From assembly GCA_045544455.1 (NCBI GenBank), contig JAZPYZ010000010.1, positions 94,983 to 158,982 on the forward strand: 64,000 nucleotides of DNA. Direction: 5' to 3'. Shown one piece after another: positions 8,546-16,700 of this stretch. Below the pieces are notes generated by a model. That model did no database searches and was not told the DNA's origin. It worked only from the letters and a program-made list of their open reading frames with translations. Source of the stretch: JAZPYZ01 sp045544455 (lineage in GTDB: Bacteria > Bacillota > Clostridia > Oscillospirales > Acutalibacteraceae). Each line of letters begins with the position of its first letter. The stretch's first letter is position 1. The position numbers and the translations under genes were made by a program.

Positions 8546-9490
8546 GTGTCTGTAGGGATTAACATTAAGAAGAGAAGATTGGAACTGAGAATGTCTCAAC
8601 AGGATTTGGCAGAGGCGATGGGGTATAAAACGCGATCGACGATTGCCAAGATTGAGTCCGGCGAAAACGACGTGTCGCAGAAGAAGTTGCAACGATTTGC
8701 CGCCGTGTTGGATACGACGGTGGAATCTTTGATTGTGGGCTATACGTCTTCTCAACCGGTTCCCACGGTGACGTTATATGCGCCCGGTTCTAAGCGGAAC
8801 AAAAATATTGCCATCGTTTTAGCGGGCGGCAAGTCCGGGCGCAATCGCCAGAACATTCCCAGTCAGTTTGTCAATGTTCACAGCAAACCGATCTTGGTAT
8901 ATAGTATGGATGCTTATCAGGTCCATCCGTCTATTGATGATATTTACGTGGTTTGCCTAAAAGGGTGGGAAAACATCGTCAAAGCGTATGCCGACCAATA
9001 CGGCATTACCAAACTAAAAGGACTTATTCCGGCCGGGAACAGCGGTATGGCATCGCTGAAAAACGCTTTGGATTATATCCAAGAACTCTACGCGCCGAAC
9101 GATTTGATCATCATTCAAGAGTCGACCAGACCGTTGGTGAGCACTGAAACGATCTCTACGTTATTGCAGGCCTGCTCGGAAAAGGGGAGTGCGACCATCT
9201 GCCATTCGATGAAAGAATACGTGCAGTTCGACGTTTCCGAAGGAACCGCCAGATATGTGGATCGAAACGCGACAATCGCCTTGCAATCGCCGGAAGCCCA
9301 CCGCTTATCGTTGATGTCGGAAGTGTTTAAAAAGGCAGAAACACAGCAGCACGCCTTAACCGAAACGTGTTGTACGATGTTGTTGTATAATTTGGGATAC
9401 GACATCAATTTTATCGAAAGCAGTGTCAATAATATCAAGATTGCTGAGGAAGAGGACATAGCCGCATTTGGCGCATTGGCCAAAGAATAA
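8546..9490 (+). CDS. XRE-type helix-turn-helix fused to IspD/TarI-like cytidylyltransferase domain
   Basis: A 314-residue two-domain protein. Residues 5-62 are a classic XRE/HTH_3 domain (RxSQQDLAEAMG, then STIAKIESG). After a short linker, residues 86-310 resemble IspD/TarI cytidylyltransferases: VLAGGKSGR at 91-99, a PxQF motif at 105-108, an Ile-Gln-Glu-Ser-Thr-Arg-Pro-Leu-Val-Ser segment near 186 in place of the usual HDAARP. The catalytic Lys of the PKQF motif is Ser (residue 106), so activity may be lost and the domain may act as a ligand sensor. GTG at 8546 follows a GAGGTG site. Divergent from the second cytidylyltransferase operon. Likely role, by inference: transcriptional control of the surface-polymer genes nearby. 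Confidence 0.75.
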   Translation: MSVGINIKKRRLELRMSQQDLAEAMGYKTRSTIAKIESGENDVSQKKLQRFAAVLDTTVESLIVGYTSSQPVPTVTLYAPGSKRNKNIAIVLAGGKSGRNRQNIPSQFVNVHSKPILVYSMDAYQVHPSIDDIYVVCLKGWENIVKAYADQYGITKLKGLIPAGNSGMASLKNALDYIQELYAPNDLIIIQESTRPLVSTETISTLLQACSEKGSATICHSMKEYVQFDVSEGTARYVDRNATIALQSPEAHRLSLMSEVFKKAETQQHALTETCCTMLLYNLGYDINFIESSVNNIKIAEEEDIAAFGALAKE

Positions 9491-9605
9491 TCGGCGACGA
9501 TGGAACCCCTGATATAATCCGTTTTGGATTTTGTTAAAAGCCGTTGACAAAAAGATTCCCGATGCTATAATGAGATTATACACTTTTACATTTGGAGGCG
9601 TTAAT

Positions 9606-10154
9606 ATGAAAAAACTGAGTGTTCTGGTTGCTTTGATTCTGTGCGTGACCGTTGGTAGTGTGTATGCCACCTGGAACTATGCACAAGGCGGTGCCGAGAA
9701 GGTTGTGAAATACTTCGATGATTCCACCGTTATCACCACGAGCGTAACGGATACGGCGAAGGGTGTTATTGACGTGGATACGTCTGCGTTGAATATCACC
9801 ATTGATGATGGGAACAACGATTTCTATGGCGAACTGAGCATCACCGGCAAGATTTCCATTACCTTTACCCCCAACGACGGTGCTGACGAAACCGTTGCCA
9901 GCGAAGGTATTGCGTTGCAATATTCGCTGGGCACCACTACCGATTATAAATACGAAGGCAACGCGATTTTCGACGTCGATAATACGGTTCAAAACTTAGA
10001 TAAAAGTTTGACCTTTGAAATCGACGCCGCTGATCTGGATGCGTTGATCGATCTAAACACCTTGTATCTGCCGACCGCAGAGGACTACGACGCCTTTAAA
10101 GAAGCGTTGCACCGTGGTGGTATCAGCATTACGGTTTCTGAGAAAACGGCGTAA
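9606..10154 (+). CDS. SipW-type secreted protein (TasA/camelysin-like cargo 1)
   Basis: A 182-residue secreted protein. The N-terminus (Met-Lys-Lys, hydrophobic core, then Val-Tyr-Ala-Thr-Trp near residue 20) is the ATW-type signal typical of substrates of SipW signal peptidases. The mature part is acidic, Thr/Asp-rich and predicted beta, like TasA/CalY fibre or camelysin proteins, though I see no firm family match. ATG at 9606 is chosen because GGAGG lies just before it. A consensus promoter (TTGACA near 9544, TATAAT near 9566) drives it. A hairpin separates it from the downstream peptidase, suggesting much higher expression than the peptidase. Biofilm or spore-surface fibre is inference. 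Confidence 0.7.
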   Translation: MKKLSVLVALILCVTVGSVYATWNYAQGGAEKVVKYFDDSTVITTSVTDTAKGVIDVDTSALNITIDDGNNDFYGELSITGKISITFTPNDGADETVASEGIALQYSLGTTTDYKYEGNAIFDVDNTVQNLDKSLTFEIDAADLDALIDLNTLYLPTAEDYDAFKEALHRGGISITVSEKTA

Positions 10155-10180
10155 TTACATAGACATCGAACAAGTATGAG

Positions 10181-10215
10181 ATATTATCCCATGCGGTGCA
10201 TGGGATAATATTTTT
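10181..10215 (+). terminator. Intra-operon hairpin between cargo 1 and signal peptidase
   Basis: A perfect 13-bp stem (10181-10193 with 10199-10211), five-base loop, then TTTT and immediately the GGAGA ribosome site of the next gene. It probably acts as a partial terminator giving excess cargo over peptidase. Confidence 0.7.
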
Positions 10216-10224
10216 GGAGAAACT

Positions 10225-11031
10225 ATGTCAAGTTATGATTGGTATATCTTCTTTCTGTGTTTGATTGTCTTTGCGCTTTTGACCGGTCTGTTTTCGGTGA
10301 TGCTTTATTACATCATCAACATGACCATCAAAGCCATCAAACACGGTTTGGAAGATGAACGTATTATAATAGAATATCAAAAAGGGCAAGCCGCCGGCTG
10401 TTTTGGCGATTTAGTGTGTCGGATCATTTCCGGTATTTTGGTCGCGGTGATCCTGGTTGCGTTTATGATCTCGGTGGGTGTGCAGATCTTCGGTAATTTT
10501 ATCGGCAGCGATATTTCTGTTCCAAAGGTGGTTATGTCCGCATCTATGTCCTTTAAACATGAAAAGAACACGTATTTGGAAGAACATGGACTGGACGATC
10601 AGTTTAGCACCTTTGACTTGATCTTTTTAGATCCGCTTCCCAAGGAATCGGAACTGGAGTTATACGATATCGTGGTATACGAGTATCACGATACGATGAT
10701 TATCCATCGGATCGTGGGGATTGAAGAACCCAACGAGGAACATCCCGACTGCCGTCACTTTATGCTTCAGGGCGATGCGTCCAAGTATATGGACGAGTAC
10801 CCGGTGTTGTACAAGCAAATGCGCGCCATTTATCGTGGCGAACACGTTAAATTTGTGGGTAGTTTCTTTGCGTTTATGCAATCGCCCGCCGGGTATCTTT
10901 GCATTCTGTTAGTGCTGTTTGCCGTGTTCGCGACGCCGATCGCCGAAAAGAAACTGTGGCAAGCCAAGATGGATCGGCTTACCGAAATCGGTGTCATTCC
11001 CGTTGAAGAAGTCGATATGGTGGAGGTATAA
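10225..11031 (+). CDS. sipW: Signal peptidase I, SipW/ER type
   Basis: A 268-residue membrane-bound signal peptidase. Hydrophobic segments lie near residues 5-40, 70-95 and 222-243. The catalytic Ser is in a Val-Met-Ser-Ala-Ser-Met motif (about residue 110) and the base is His in Ile-Ile-His-Arg-Ile-Val-Gly (about residue 160), the Ser-His arrangement of ER-type/SipW enzymes rather than Ser-Lys. A Gln-Gly-Asp motif follows, as in box E. It sits between two genes whose products start with ATW-type signals, so it very likely processes them. The C-terminal cytosolic tail after the last membrane segment is short and charged. Confidence 0.85.
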   Translation: MSSYDWYIFFLCLIVFALLTGLFSVMLYYIINMTIKAIKHGLEDERIIIEYQKGQAAGCFGDLVCRIISGILVAVILVAFMISVGVQIFGNFIGSDISVPKVVMSASMSFKHEKNTYLEEHGLDDQFSTFDLIFLDPLPKESELELYDIVVYEYHDTMIIHRIVGIEEPNEEHPDCRHFMLQGDASKYMDEYPVLYKQMRAIYRGEHVKFVGSFFAFMQSPAGYLCILLVLFAVFATPIAEKKLWQAKMDRLTEIGVIPVEEVDMVEV

Positions 11032-11035
11032 GGCT

Positions 11036-12142
11036 ATGCGGCGTCATTCTTCCTTCCTATTGCTTTTGACACTGTTGTTGGCGATCTGTATTCCGGTTTC
11101 CGGTGTTTTTGCAACGTGGCATTACTACGGCCCGACAGAAACCAGACAAGAACCCATTGCAACCGGTATGTCGACGTTTCATTACGGATTCTTGTATATT
11201 ACGAAAGTTTCCGTTTTACAAGGATCGTATAGTTCCGCACAAGCAACTAAAAGCGGAGAACTGAATATGCTGGCCGATGTGACACTTCAACCACAATCCG
11301 CTTCCCAAGCGGTGATAGAGGTCACGTTCTACAACAGTATGTCTACCAGCTTTTATTACAACAAAACGGAGACGGTTTCTTGGACCAACGATGCGATCGG
11401 TTATACCGTTTCCGGTATTGAATCCAAAGAAGAAATCCCTGGAAAGACCTTTAAGACCGTCCAGGTGACCGTCTCTTACGATGGAACCAATTATTCTGCC
11501 ACATCCGTTTCGGCAGAGCTGCACTTTAATTTTGTGGCGGATAAAGACGCGATCGGTGACATTGTTGCGCTTACGGCGCTGGATCGTTTCCGCGCGATTC
11601 TTAACAACGAGGCCTTTGCGGACTCCTATCAGACGCTGGAAGATGCGATGAATAACCGTAGCGGCTTGAACAAGGCGTCTGCCGTGACGTATATCGGTAA
11701 TGTGGTCGGCGCCGATAGTAAGGATTCCAATACCATTAAAACGTTGTTTGGTGAGGAATTCCTATCGATGGATCTGGATGGAGACGGAACCGCCGAGCCG
11801 ATCACCATGATGATCAAACGGGAAAATCTGGACGGCAACAACGCCACCGGCGACTCCTATACCTATACCAACTGGGGACGGCAGTACACGGTGAACGGTG
11901 CGGAGATGACCATTTATATTACCGCCGAGAACTTGGATGATGTGTCCAGTGGCCAATCTGTTGTGGTTTATGCGGCGAGTTTCACCAAACCAGCCGGATC
12001 CGAAACATGGACCGAGCTCGTTCCTTTGACGATCGGAACGGCCGACGCCAACAACTATGGTGGTTACGGTTCGGCGAACTCCTTTAACACCGATACGTGG
12101 CGTTCGAATTCCGGAAAGACGATCGAAGACCTGGTCGCGTAA
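11036..12142 (+). CDS. SipW-type secreted protein (cargo 2)
   Basis: A 368-residue exported protein starting four bases after the signal peptidase stop, with GGAGGT overlapping the end of that gene. The signal (Arg-Arg-His, Leu-rich core, Val-Phe-Ala-Thr-Trp near residue 27) matches cargo 1. The mature part is a Ser/Thr-rich beta protein with an internal MDLDGDGTAEP stretch (residues 244-254) that resembles a calcium- or dockerin-like acidic loop. No transmembrane anchor or LPxTG is seen. It could be a minor fibre or anchoring subunit by analogy to TapA/TasA systems; this is inference. Confidence 0.72.
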   Translation: MRRHSSFLLLLTLLLAICIPVSGVFATWHYYGPTETRQEPIATGMSTFHYGFLYITKVSVLQGSYSSAQATKSGELNMLADVTLQPQSASQAVIEVTFYNSMSTSFYYNKTETVSWTNDAIGYTVSGIESKEEIPGKTFKTVQVTVSYDGTNYSATSVSAELHFNFVADKDAIGDIVALTALDRFRAILNNEAFADSYQTLEDAMNNRSGLNKASAVTYIGNVVGADSKDSNTIKTLFGEEFLSMDLDGDGTAEPITMMIKRENLDGNNATGDSYTYTNWGRQYTVNGAEMTIYITAENLDDVSSGQSVVVYAASFTKPAGSETWTELVPLTIGTADANNYGGYGSANSFNTDTWRSNSGKTIEDLVA

Positions 12143-12164
12143 ATGATTCCACTTAACCAAATAT

Positions 12165-12197
12165 AAAAAGAGTGCGCTTTATCGCGCACTCTTTTTT
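12165..12197 (+). terminator. Terminator of the secretion module
   Basis: AAAAAGAGTGCGC and its complement with a short loop and a run of six Ts, 23 bases after cargo 2. Confidence 0.9.
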
Positions 12198-12288
12198 GTT
12201 TAAACGAATATGCAATGGTCGTGAAGTGATACAGTGAACTAAGCTTTTTTACACAACCGATCATCCTCTTGAAAGCAGGATATATAAC

Positions 12289-12317
12289 AAAAGCGAGGTG
12301 ACTATCACCTCGCTTTT
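12289..12317. terminator. Palindromic terminator, GCGAGGTGA family
   Basis: AAAAGCGAGGTGA and its exact complement around three bases. It ends gpsA on the minus strand. Near-identical hairpins recur at 14235, 15730, 23057 and 25881. Confidence 0.85.
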
Positions 12318-12322
12318 GTATT

Positions 12323-13369
12323 TTATTTTTCAAACGTAAAGGCATCCCACGGAAGGTTAACGTCTTTTTTCTGGGTAATGATCTCGTCTACGTGCAACAG
12401 CAACGGAAATTCATTGATGTCCACCAGGCCTTTTTCGGCTTTTACGCGGATCGCCTTGGCAACGCGTTCCGCCACGACCAACGATTCCAGCGTCACGCCT
12501 TGCAATTCGGCTTTCGCCTCATCAATATCCAATCCGCGACCAAGCAAAATGCCCACCAAGCGGGTTCTGCCGCCGTACACCGTGACGTACAAGTCGCCCG
12601 CACCGATCACCAGATTATCCAGATCACCTGCGCCTTGCAACTTGAGCAACTTCGACATTTCTCTTACCGATTGCCCAAAGATTGCCGCTTGGGAGTTGAA
12701 ATGCAGTTCGCTATCAACGCCGAATGCTTTTTGATTTAAGCCTATGGTAAGCGCAATACCTAAAGCATAGCCGTTTTTCAGCGCTACCGCACTTTCTACG
12801 CCGACGATATCGGTGGACAAGCTGATGTGATAATAATCGGTAGCCATAGCCGATTTGATCATGCGCAGCACCGATAGATCTTTGCCGCAGAAGGCCACTT
12901 CGGTTTGATCGTGAGCAACCAGTTCATAACTGGTGCACGGTCCGCCGATGGCATTGAGCGGAATGTTTTTGCCGAGTTCATTCAGTTTTTCCTGCCAGAT
13001 ATCCAAATAGGTAAGCAGGGAACCGTCCGGCGTATTCATCAACCCTTTTGTTACCGAGATAACCGGCACGTTTTCGTGAAGTTTCGGTAAAATTTCATCC
13101 TTGAACCAGTCCACGCCAAAACTGCTGACACCGCAGATGATAAAATCAGCGCCTTGGATGGCTTGTTCCATTTCTTCGATTTGGTAATAACGAATCCCTT
13201 CGGGGAACTCTTTGTTGAATTTCGGATGGCGCCCGGTCTTGCGGCAATGGTCAATGATCTCCCGATCTAAATGTGTACCTACAAGACGAACGTCGTTGCC
13301 GTTTTCTCTCGCGGGAAAAGCTAGGGCAGAGCCCATCATGCCGGAACCGATAATGGTGATCGTTTTCAT
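12323..13369 (-). CDS. gpsA: Glycerol-3-phosphate dehydrogenase [NAD(P)+], GpsA-type
   Basis: A 348-residue cytosolic oxidoreductase that interconverts dihydroxyacetone phosphate and sn-glycerol-3-phosphate, feeding phospholipid and teichoic acid synthesis. The Rossmann motif GSGMMGSA is at residues 7-14; the substrate/catalytic region shows SVTKGL (about 110) and an ALKNGYALGI segment (about 200), and the C-terminal GAGDLYVTVYGGRTR stretch is the hallmark of the family. ATG at 13369 begins exactly at the Rossmann fold; longer upstream extensions have no homology. A minus-strand promoter lies at 13400-13428. Divergent to a DeoR regulator, which may control it. Somewhat divergent sequence, so a paralogous dehydrogenase with another substrate is possible. 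Confidence 0.82.
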   Translation of the reverse strand: MKTITIIGSGMMGSALAFPARENGNDVRLVGTHLDREIIDHCRKTGRHPKFNKEFPEGIRYYQIEEMEQAIQGADFIICGVSSFGVDWFKDEILPKLHENVPVISVTKGLMNTPDGSLLTYLDIWQEKLNELGKNIPLNAIGGPCTSYELVAHDQTEVAFCGKDLSVLRMIKSAMATDYYHISLSTDIVGVESAVALKNGYALGIALTIGLNQKAFGVDSELHFNSQAAIFGQSVREMSKLLKLQGAGDLDNLVIGAGDLYVTVYGGRTRLVGILLGRGLDIDEAKAELQGVTLESLVVAERVAKAIRVKAEKGLVDINEFPLLLHVDEIITQKKDVNLPWDAFTFEK

Positions 13370-13399
13370 ACTTTGACATCCCTTCACTAATATGCTATT

Positions 13400-13428
13400 A
13401 TTGTAAAAAATGATTGTTTGTGTGTCAA
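13400..13428 (-). promoter_or_regulatory. Promoter of gpsA
   Basis: Minus strand TTGACA (13428-13423), 17-base spacer, TACAAT (13405-13400). Confidence 0.7.
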
Positions 13429-13492
13429 TAAGTGTCTGTAAAGTTGATAATTGAACAAACTTGAACGCTTTTTGGAACAGAAAGGAACAAAC

Positions 13493-14227
13493 ATGATCAA
13501 ACGAGAAAGACAAGATAGCATCTTAAACATCATAAAAGCAAGAAAATATTGTACGGTTAATTTTTTATCCAAGCAACTGTTTGTAGCACCGATCACCGTT
13601 CGCCGCGATTTGAGCGAAATGGAATCGGCTGGCCTGATTATCCGGTGTTATGGTGGGGCCACCGTTCCCGAATACGAAAATCGGGAAGTTCCTTTTGAAA
13701 TTCGGAATAAAAACAATTTTTCCACAAAGGAAAAGTTAGCGAAAAAGGCGGCCAAACAGATAGGGAAAGGGGACGTTGTGTTTTTAGATGCCTCTTCAAC
13801 GGTCAGCCATATAACGGAATATCTTACCGCCGAGCAGAACTTAACCGTTATCACGAACAGTACGTTGATTGTTGAAAGATTAAAAGAAAAGCATATTCGT
13901 TGTTATTTGACGGGCGGTATGCCGGTGGAACATTCCCGTGCTTTGGTAGGGAGTATTGCCGAGCAAACCGTTGCCGGTCTTTACGCCAACGTTTGCTTTT
14001 TCTCGGCACAAGGGATCGATGAAGATGGTGTTATTTCCGATCAATCCGAGGCGGAAACCTCGCTTCGAAAGTTGATGATCAAAAACTCCAAACGCCAGTA
14101 TTTTCTGTTTGACAGCAGTAAATATCGCAAACGCTTCGCTTTTAAAGTGTGTTCCGCATGGGATATCAGCGATATCATCACGGATCTAAGCGACGTTTCA
14201 TTTAAAACAGATGATACATCCATATAG
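13493..14227 (+). CDS. DeoR-family transcriptional regulator
   Basis: A 244-residue repressor-type protein. Residues 5-55 hold the DeoR winged helix: RQDSILNII, then a Val-Asn-Phe-Leu-Ser-Lys helix and the recognition segment Ala-Pro-Ile-Thr-Val-Arg-Arg-Asp-Leu. Residues 75-235 are the sugar-phosphate sensing (DeoRC) domain with FLDASSTVSHI, an Ile-Thr-Asn-Ser segment, a GGMP motif and an FDSSKY motif near the end. ATG at 13493 is chosen because AAAGGA precedes it. It is divergent from gpsA; GlpR-like control of glycerol-phosphate metabolism is a plausible but unproven role. Confidence 0.88.
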   Translation: MIKRERQDSILNIIKARKYCTVNFLSKQLFVAPITVRRDLSEMESAGLIIRCYGGATVPEYENREVPFEIRNKNNFSTKEKLAKKAAKQIGKGDVVFLDASSTVSHITEYLTAEQNLTVITNSTLIVERLKEKHIRCYLTGGMPVEHSRALVGSIAEQTVAGLYANVCFFSAQGIDEDGVISDQSEAETSLRKLMIKNSKRQYFLFDSSKYRKRFAFKVCSAWDISDIITDLSDVSFKTDDTSI

Positions 14228-14234
14228 GCATAGC

Positions 14235-14263
14235 AAAAGCGAGGGGGAAATCCCCTCGCTTTT
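14235..14263. terminator. Palindromic terminator, GCGAGG family
   Basis: AAAAGCGAGGGG (14235-14246) and CCCCTCGCTTTT (14252-14263), between the convergent regulator and broken hydrolase genes; serves both strands. Confidence 0.88.
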
Positions 14264-14266
14264 CAC

Positions 14267-14909
14267 TTACGTATTCATAACCTTTAAAACGGTATCTTTA
14301 ATGTCTTTCATTCCTTGAATAGAGGGATGACTACACGTTTTATCGATACGATCAAAAACGACCGGTGTTATGTGGTATTTCGCACAGGCGTTTTTCATGC
14401 AAGAAGCAATTTCCGGTTTGATATCGGTGTTAATCAAGCAGTAGATATCGGCTTGCGGCAACGTTGTCTTTAACAGATTTAAGAAGTAGCAGATGGCCGG
14501 TAACACACAATATAATTCGTCTTCTTCCCAGTCGCTATATTTCATTTCGCCTAGGGGCGCGTTTGACCAACTATCGTTGGTTCCGCCGAAAACAAAAATG
14601 GTGTCAATCTGGTGTTTAGTAAAAAATCCTGTTGTAATCAGTTGTTTTAATCTATATATAAAAGAGGATGATTGAGAGCAATCGGCGTTGTCATAACCTG
14701 TATAGCCAATGGTTGATCCTGACCAACTGTTGTTTAAAACAAGATGCAAGTTGCCTTCTTCAACCACTTGATACTACCAGGTTTTTTTCCACGCTTCTTA
14801 CGTCGGTTTCCGAATTCTCGTTTTTAGAGTAATATACAATATACTCATCCGGAACGTACCCTTCGAAGGTGGAATAACTGTCTCCAAAGATAAGAACGTT
14901 GTTTTTCAT
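14267..14909 (-). pseudogene. Broken SGNH/GDSL hydrolase
   Basis: Read from ATG at 14909, the frame opens with a textbook SGNH block (Ile-Phe-Gly-Asp-Ser-Tyr-Ser at residues 7-13) but stops after about 52 codons. The rest continues in another frame (14267-14767) with the Asn-Asn-Ser-Trp-Ser-Gly-Ser block, a GGTND block III (about residue 60 of that part) and a C-terminal His in a Cys-Ser-His-Pro-Ser motif. The shift falls at a run of seven As (minus strand, about 14782-14788). Even after removing one A, a TAG replaces an expected Trp codon a few codons later. Two independent lesions argue for a decayed gene rather than a single sequencing error. Confidence 0.82.
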
Positions 14910-15004
14910 GATCCTAAACGTACCTTTCTGTGTTTTTTATCATTATACACATTTGGAATAGGTGTTACAAGTATCCTGTTTTCAATACCAACCGTGCACA
15001 AAGG

Positions 15005-15034
15005 AACGGCGCAGTGGGATGCCACTGCGCCGTT
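15005..15034. terminator. Bidirectional hairpin terminator
   Basis: AACGGCGCAGTGG (15005-15017) pairs perfectly with 15022-15034 around a four-base loop, just past the 3' end of the minus-strand membrane gene. Confidence 0.8.
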
Positions 15035-15043
15035 TTGTGTAAG

Positions 15044-15568
15044 TTATTCGGGTTTTTCTTCGTTTTTAGCGTTGTTCTTTTTGATGAAATCGAAATTTTC
15101 TTTGTCGATCAGGTCCTTCATGCTGGGAAGGCGATATTCTTCTTCCTCTACCTGATCCTTCAGTTTTTTGTTGATTTGAATGACATTTTTGATCAAAAGA
15201 ACGCCCATGATCAGGCCTTCAAAAACCAGACGGATGGCGATAGGCCCCAGAACGGCAATCAAAATGCCGTAAATGCCGTACCAATCGGTATAGGTTGTGT
15301 TCGAAAAAGAGGAGTGGTAAATGGAGATACCGAAAAGCATACTAAGTCCGAAGCACACACACGCGATGGTGGATAAAACGTACAGGAACTGCAGGATTTT
15401 CTCAATGATCAGGAACTTGAAGTTGAATACGTCGCTTAAAAACTGGCCCAACTTGTTAAGGCCCGGTCTTTTCTTTTCGGGGACGATATGTTTGTAGGCC
15501 AAAATGGTCAGGACGATGGTGGCGACTGCTGCTACAAAGATCATAATGCCAACGGTATTGATGCTCAT
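15044..15568 (-). CDS. Small membrane protein, DUF4282-like
   Basis: A 174-residue protein with three or four hydrophobic segments (about residues 5-25, 58-82, 95-125) and a charged, Lys/Glu-rich C-terminal tail. The pattern Phe-Asn-Phe-Lys-Phe-Leu-Ile followed by a Lys-Ile-Leu-Gln-Phe-Leu-Tyr helix and a Gly-Pro-Ile-Ala-Ile-Arg-Leu...Glu helix resembles DUF4282 proteins. No function is known to me. It is a single-gene unit with a CTCC ribosome-site complement before ATG 15568. Confidence 0.6.
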   Translation of the reverse strand: MSINTVGIMIFVAAVATIVLTILAYKHIVPEKKRPGLNKLGQFLSDVFNFKFLIIEKILQFLYVLSTIACVCFGLSMLFGISIYHSSFSNTTYTDWYGIYGILIAVLGPIAIRLVFEGLIMGVLLIKNVIQINKKLKDQVEEEEYRLPSMKDLIDKENFDFIKKNNAKNEEKPE

Positions 15569-15729
15569 ATGCTACTCTCCTTTAATGATTTTAGGATATA
15601 TGTATTATATCAAAGAATGGCGAATTTTGTCAAACCTCTTTGATTAAATCACAAGCATTTTAAAGTCCGGTAATGAAATGGTTTGTGGAGAAAGACGATT
15701 GACGCAAACCGGTTGTTTTAATACATAAC

Positions 15730-15758
15730 AAAAGCGGGGTGAATTTCACTCCGCTTTT
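15730..15758. terminator. Palindromic terminator overlapping AraC gene end
   Basis: AAAAGCGGGGTGAA (15730-15743) pairs with 15745-15758 with one mismatch. The stop codon of the minus-strand regulator lies inside the right arm. Confidence 0.8.
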
Positions 15759-16594
15759 GGACAATTGCTTGGGGAAATGCCAAAGTGGTTTTTAAACGCA
15801 CGGCTAAAAACATAGATGGACGAAAAACCTAGCGCGTCCGCCACGTCGGATACGGTTTTGTTCTGCAACATGGTTTTGGCGAGTTGCATCCGCTTGTCGT
15901 TGCGATAGGCGATGAGCCCCGTGCCGTATTGTTCCTGAAACCGCCTCTCCAAGTAGTATTTACTATAGTTAAATTGTTTGGCAAGATCGTCGAGTTTGGC
16001 GGTCATCCCTTGTCCCGCGTCGATATAATCTTTGACCTGTTGTTCAATGCGATAGGATTGACTTCCCGGTTCAAACACATTGGGGAAATTGTCACGAATC
16101 AGCATTTCCAGTAATAATGTCAACTTGGCTTTGCGTACCAATGCGGATGCGTCGGACGGATCCACGATCTCGTAAAACGTATCGAGCGCTTGCGGAGCGT
16201 TGGAAAAGCTCACCAATGGTTCTTGCGGATATGGTGCAAATACGTCTTTACGAATGTACTGCTTTTCTTGATCGGTCATGTCGGGGATATCTTTAAAGGA
16301 AATAGGCACTTGTGCGCTGTCGTCACGGTGGGTGATATCGAAATGAATGTGCGGTTGTGAAAGATTGCGCTCGCCGACTTGAAAACTGTGCGCAATGCCC
16401 GGCCGCAACAGTACAAACTGCCCTTTTCGGCAGCGGTAATTCACCTCGTTATAACGCAACATAAATTCTCCGTCTTCCACGTACAGCAACTCGTAGTCAA
16501 AAATCACGCGTCGCTTAATGGTGTGTGTGGCACGAACCACCGAATGGATCGCTTTGCGGATGTACGGATTAACAGCAGAGATATTCAGCATCAT
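15746..16594 (-). CDS. AraC-family regulator (cupin plus double HTH)
   Basis: A 282-residue regulator. Residues 20-100 form an AraC-type cupin sensor (VEDGEFMLRY, then a Gly-Gln-Phe-Val-Leu-Leu-Arg-Pro-Gly-Ile-Ala-His segment). Residues 190-280 are the two helix-turn-helix motifs ending in Phe-Ser-Arg-Ala-Phe-Lys-Asn-His-Phe-Gly-Ile-Ser-Pro. The start has two adjacent ATGs (16594 and 16591) after AGGTGAAC. It is divergent from the GH172-type gene 106 bases away and probably activates it in response to a sugar. Confidence 0.88.
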   Translation of the reverse strand: MMLNISAVNPYIRKAIHSVVRATHTIKRRVIFDYELLYVEDGEFMLRYNEVNYRCRKGQFVLLRPGIAHSFQVGERNLSQPHIHFDITHRDDSAQVPISFKDIPDMTDQEKQYIRKDVFAPYPQEPLVSFSNAPQALDTFYEIVDPSDASALVRKAKLTLLLEMLIRDNFPNVFEPGSQSYRIEQQVKDYIDAGQGMTAKLDDLAKQFNYSKYYLERRFQEQYGTGLIAYRNDKRMQLAKTMLQNKTVSDVADALGFSSIYVFSRAFKNHFGISPSNCPKAE

Positions 16595-16700
16595 CGTTCA
16601 CCTGCACAATAAATGTTAAACATACGTCAAGGTATGTTATTTGTATTTTACCGCGTTTTTTGTAAAATTTCAATATCGTTGCAGTATTGGAGGAATAAAA

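Noticed and set aside
8546..9490. Housekeeping ispD
   Set aside because: The N-terminal HTH, the loss of the PKQF lysine and the absence of isoprenoid neighbours argue against the MEP-pathway enzyme.
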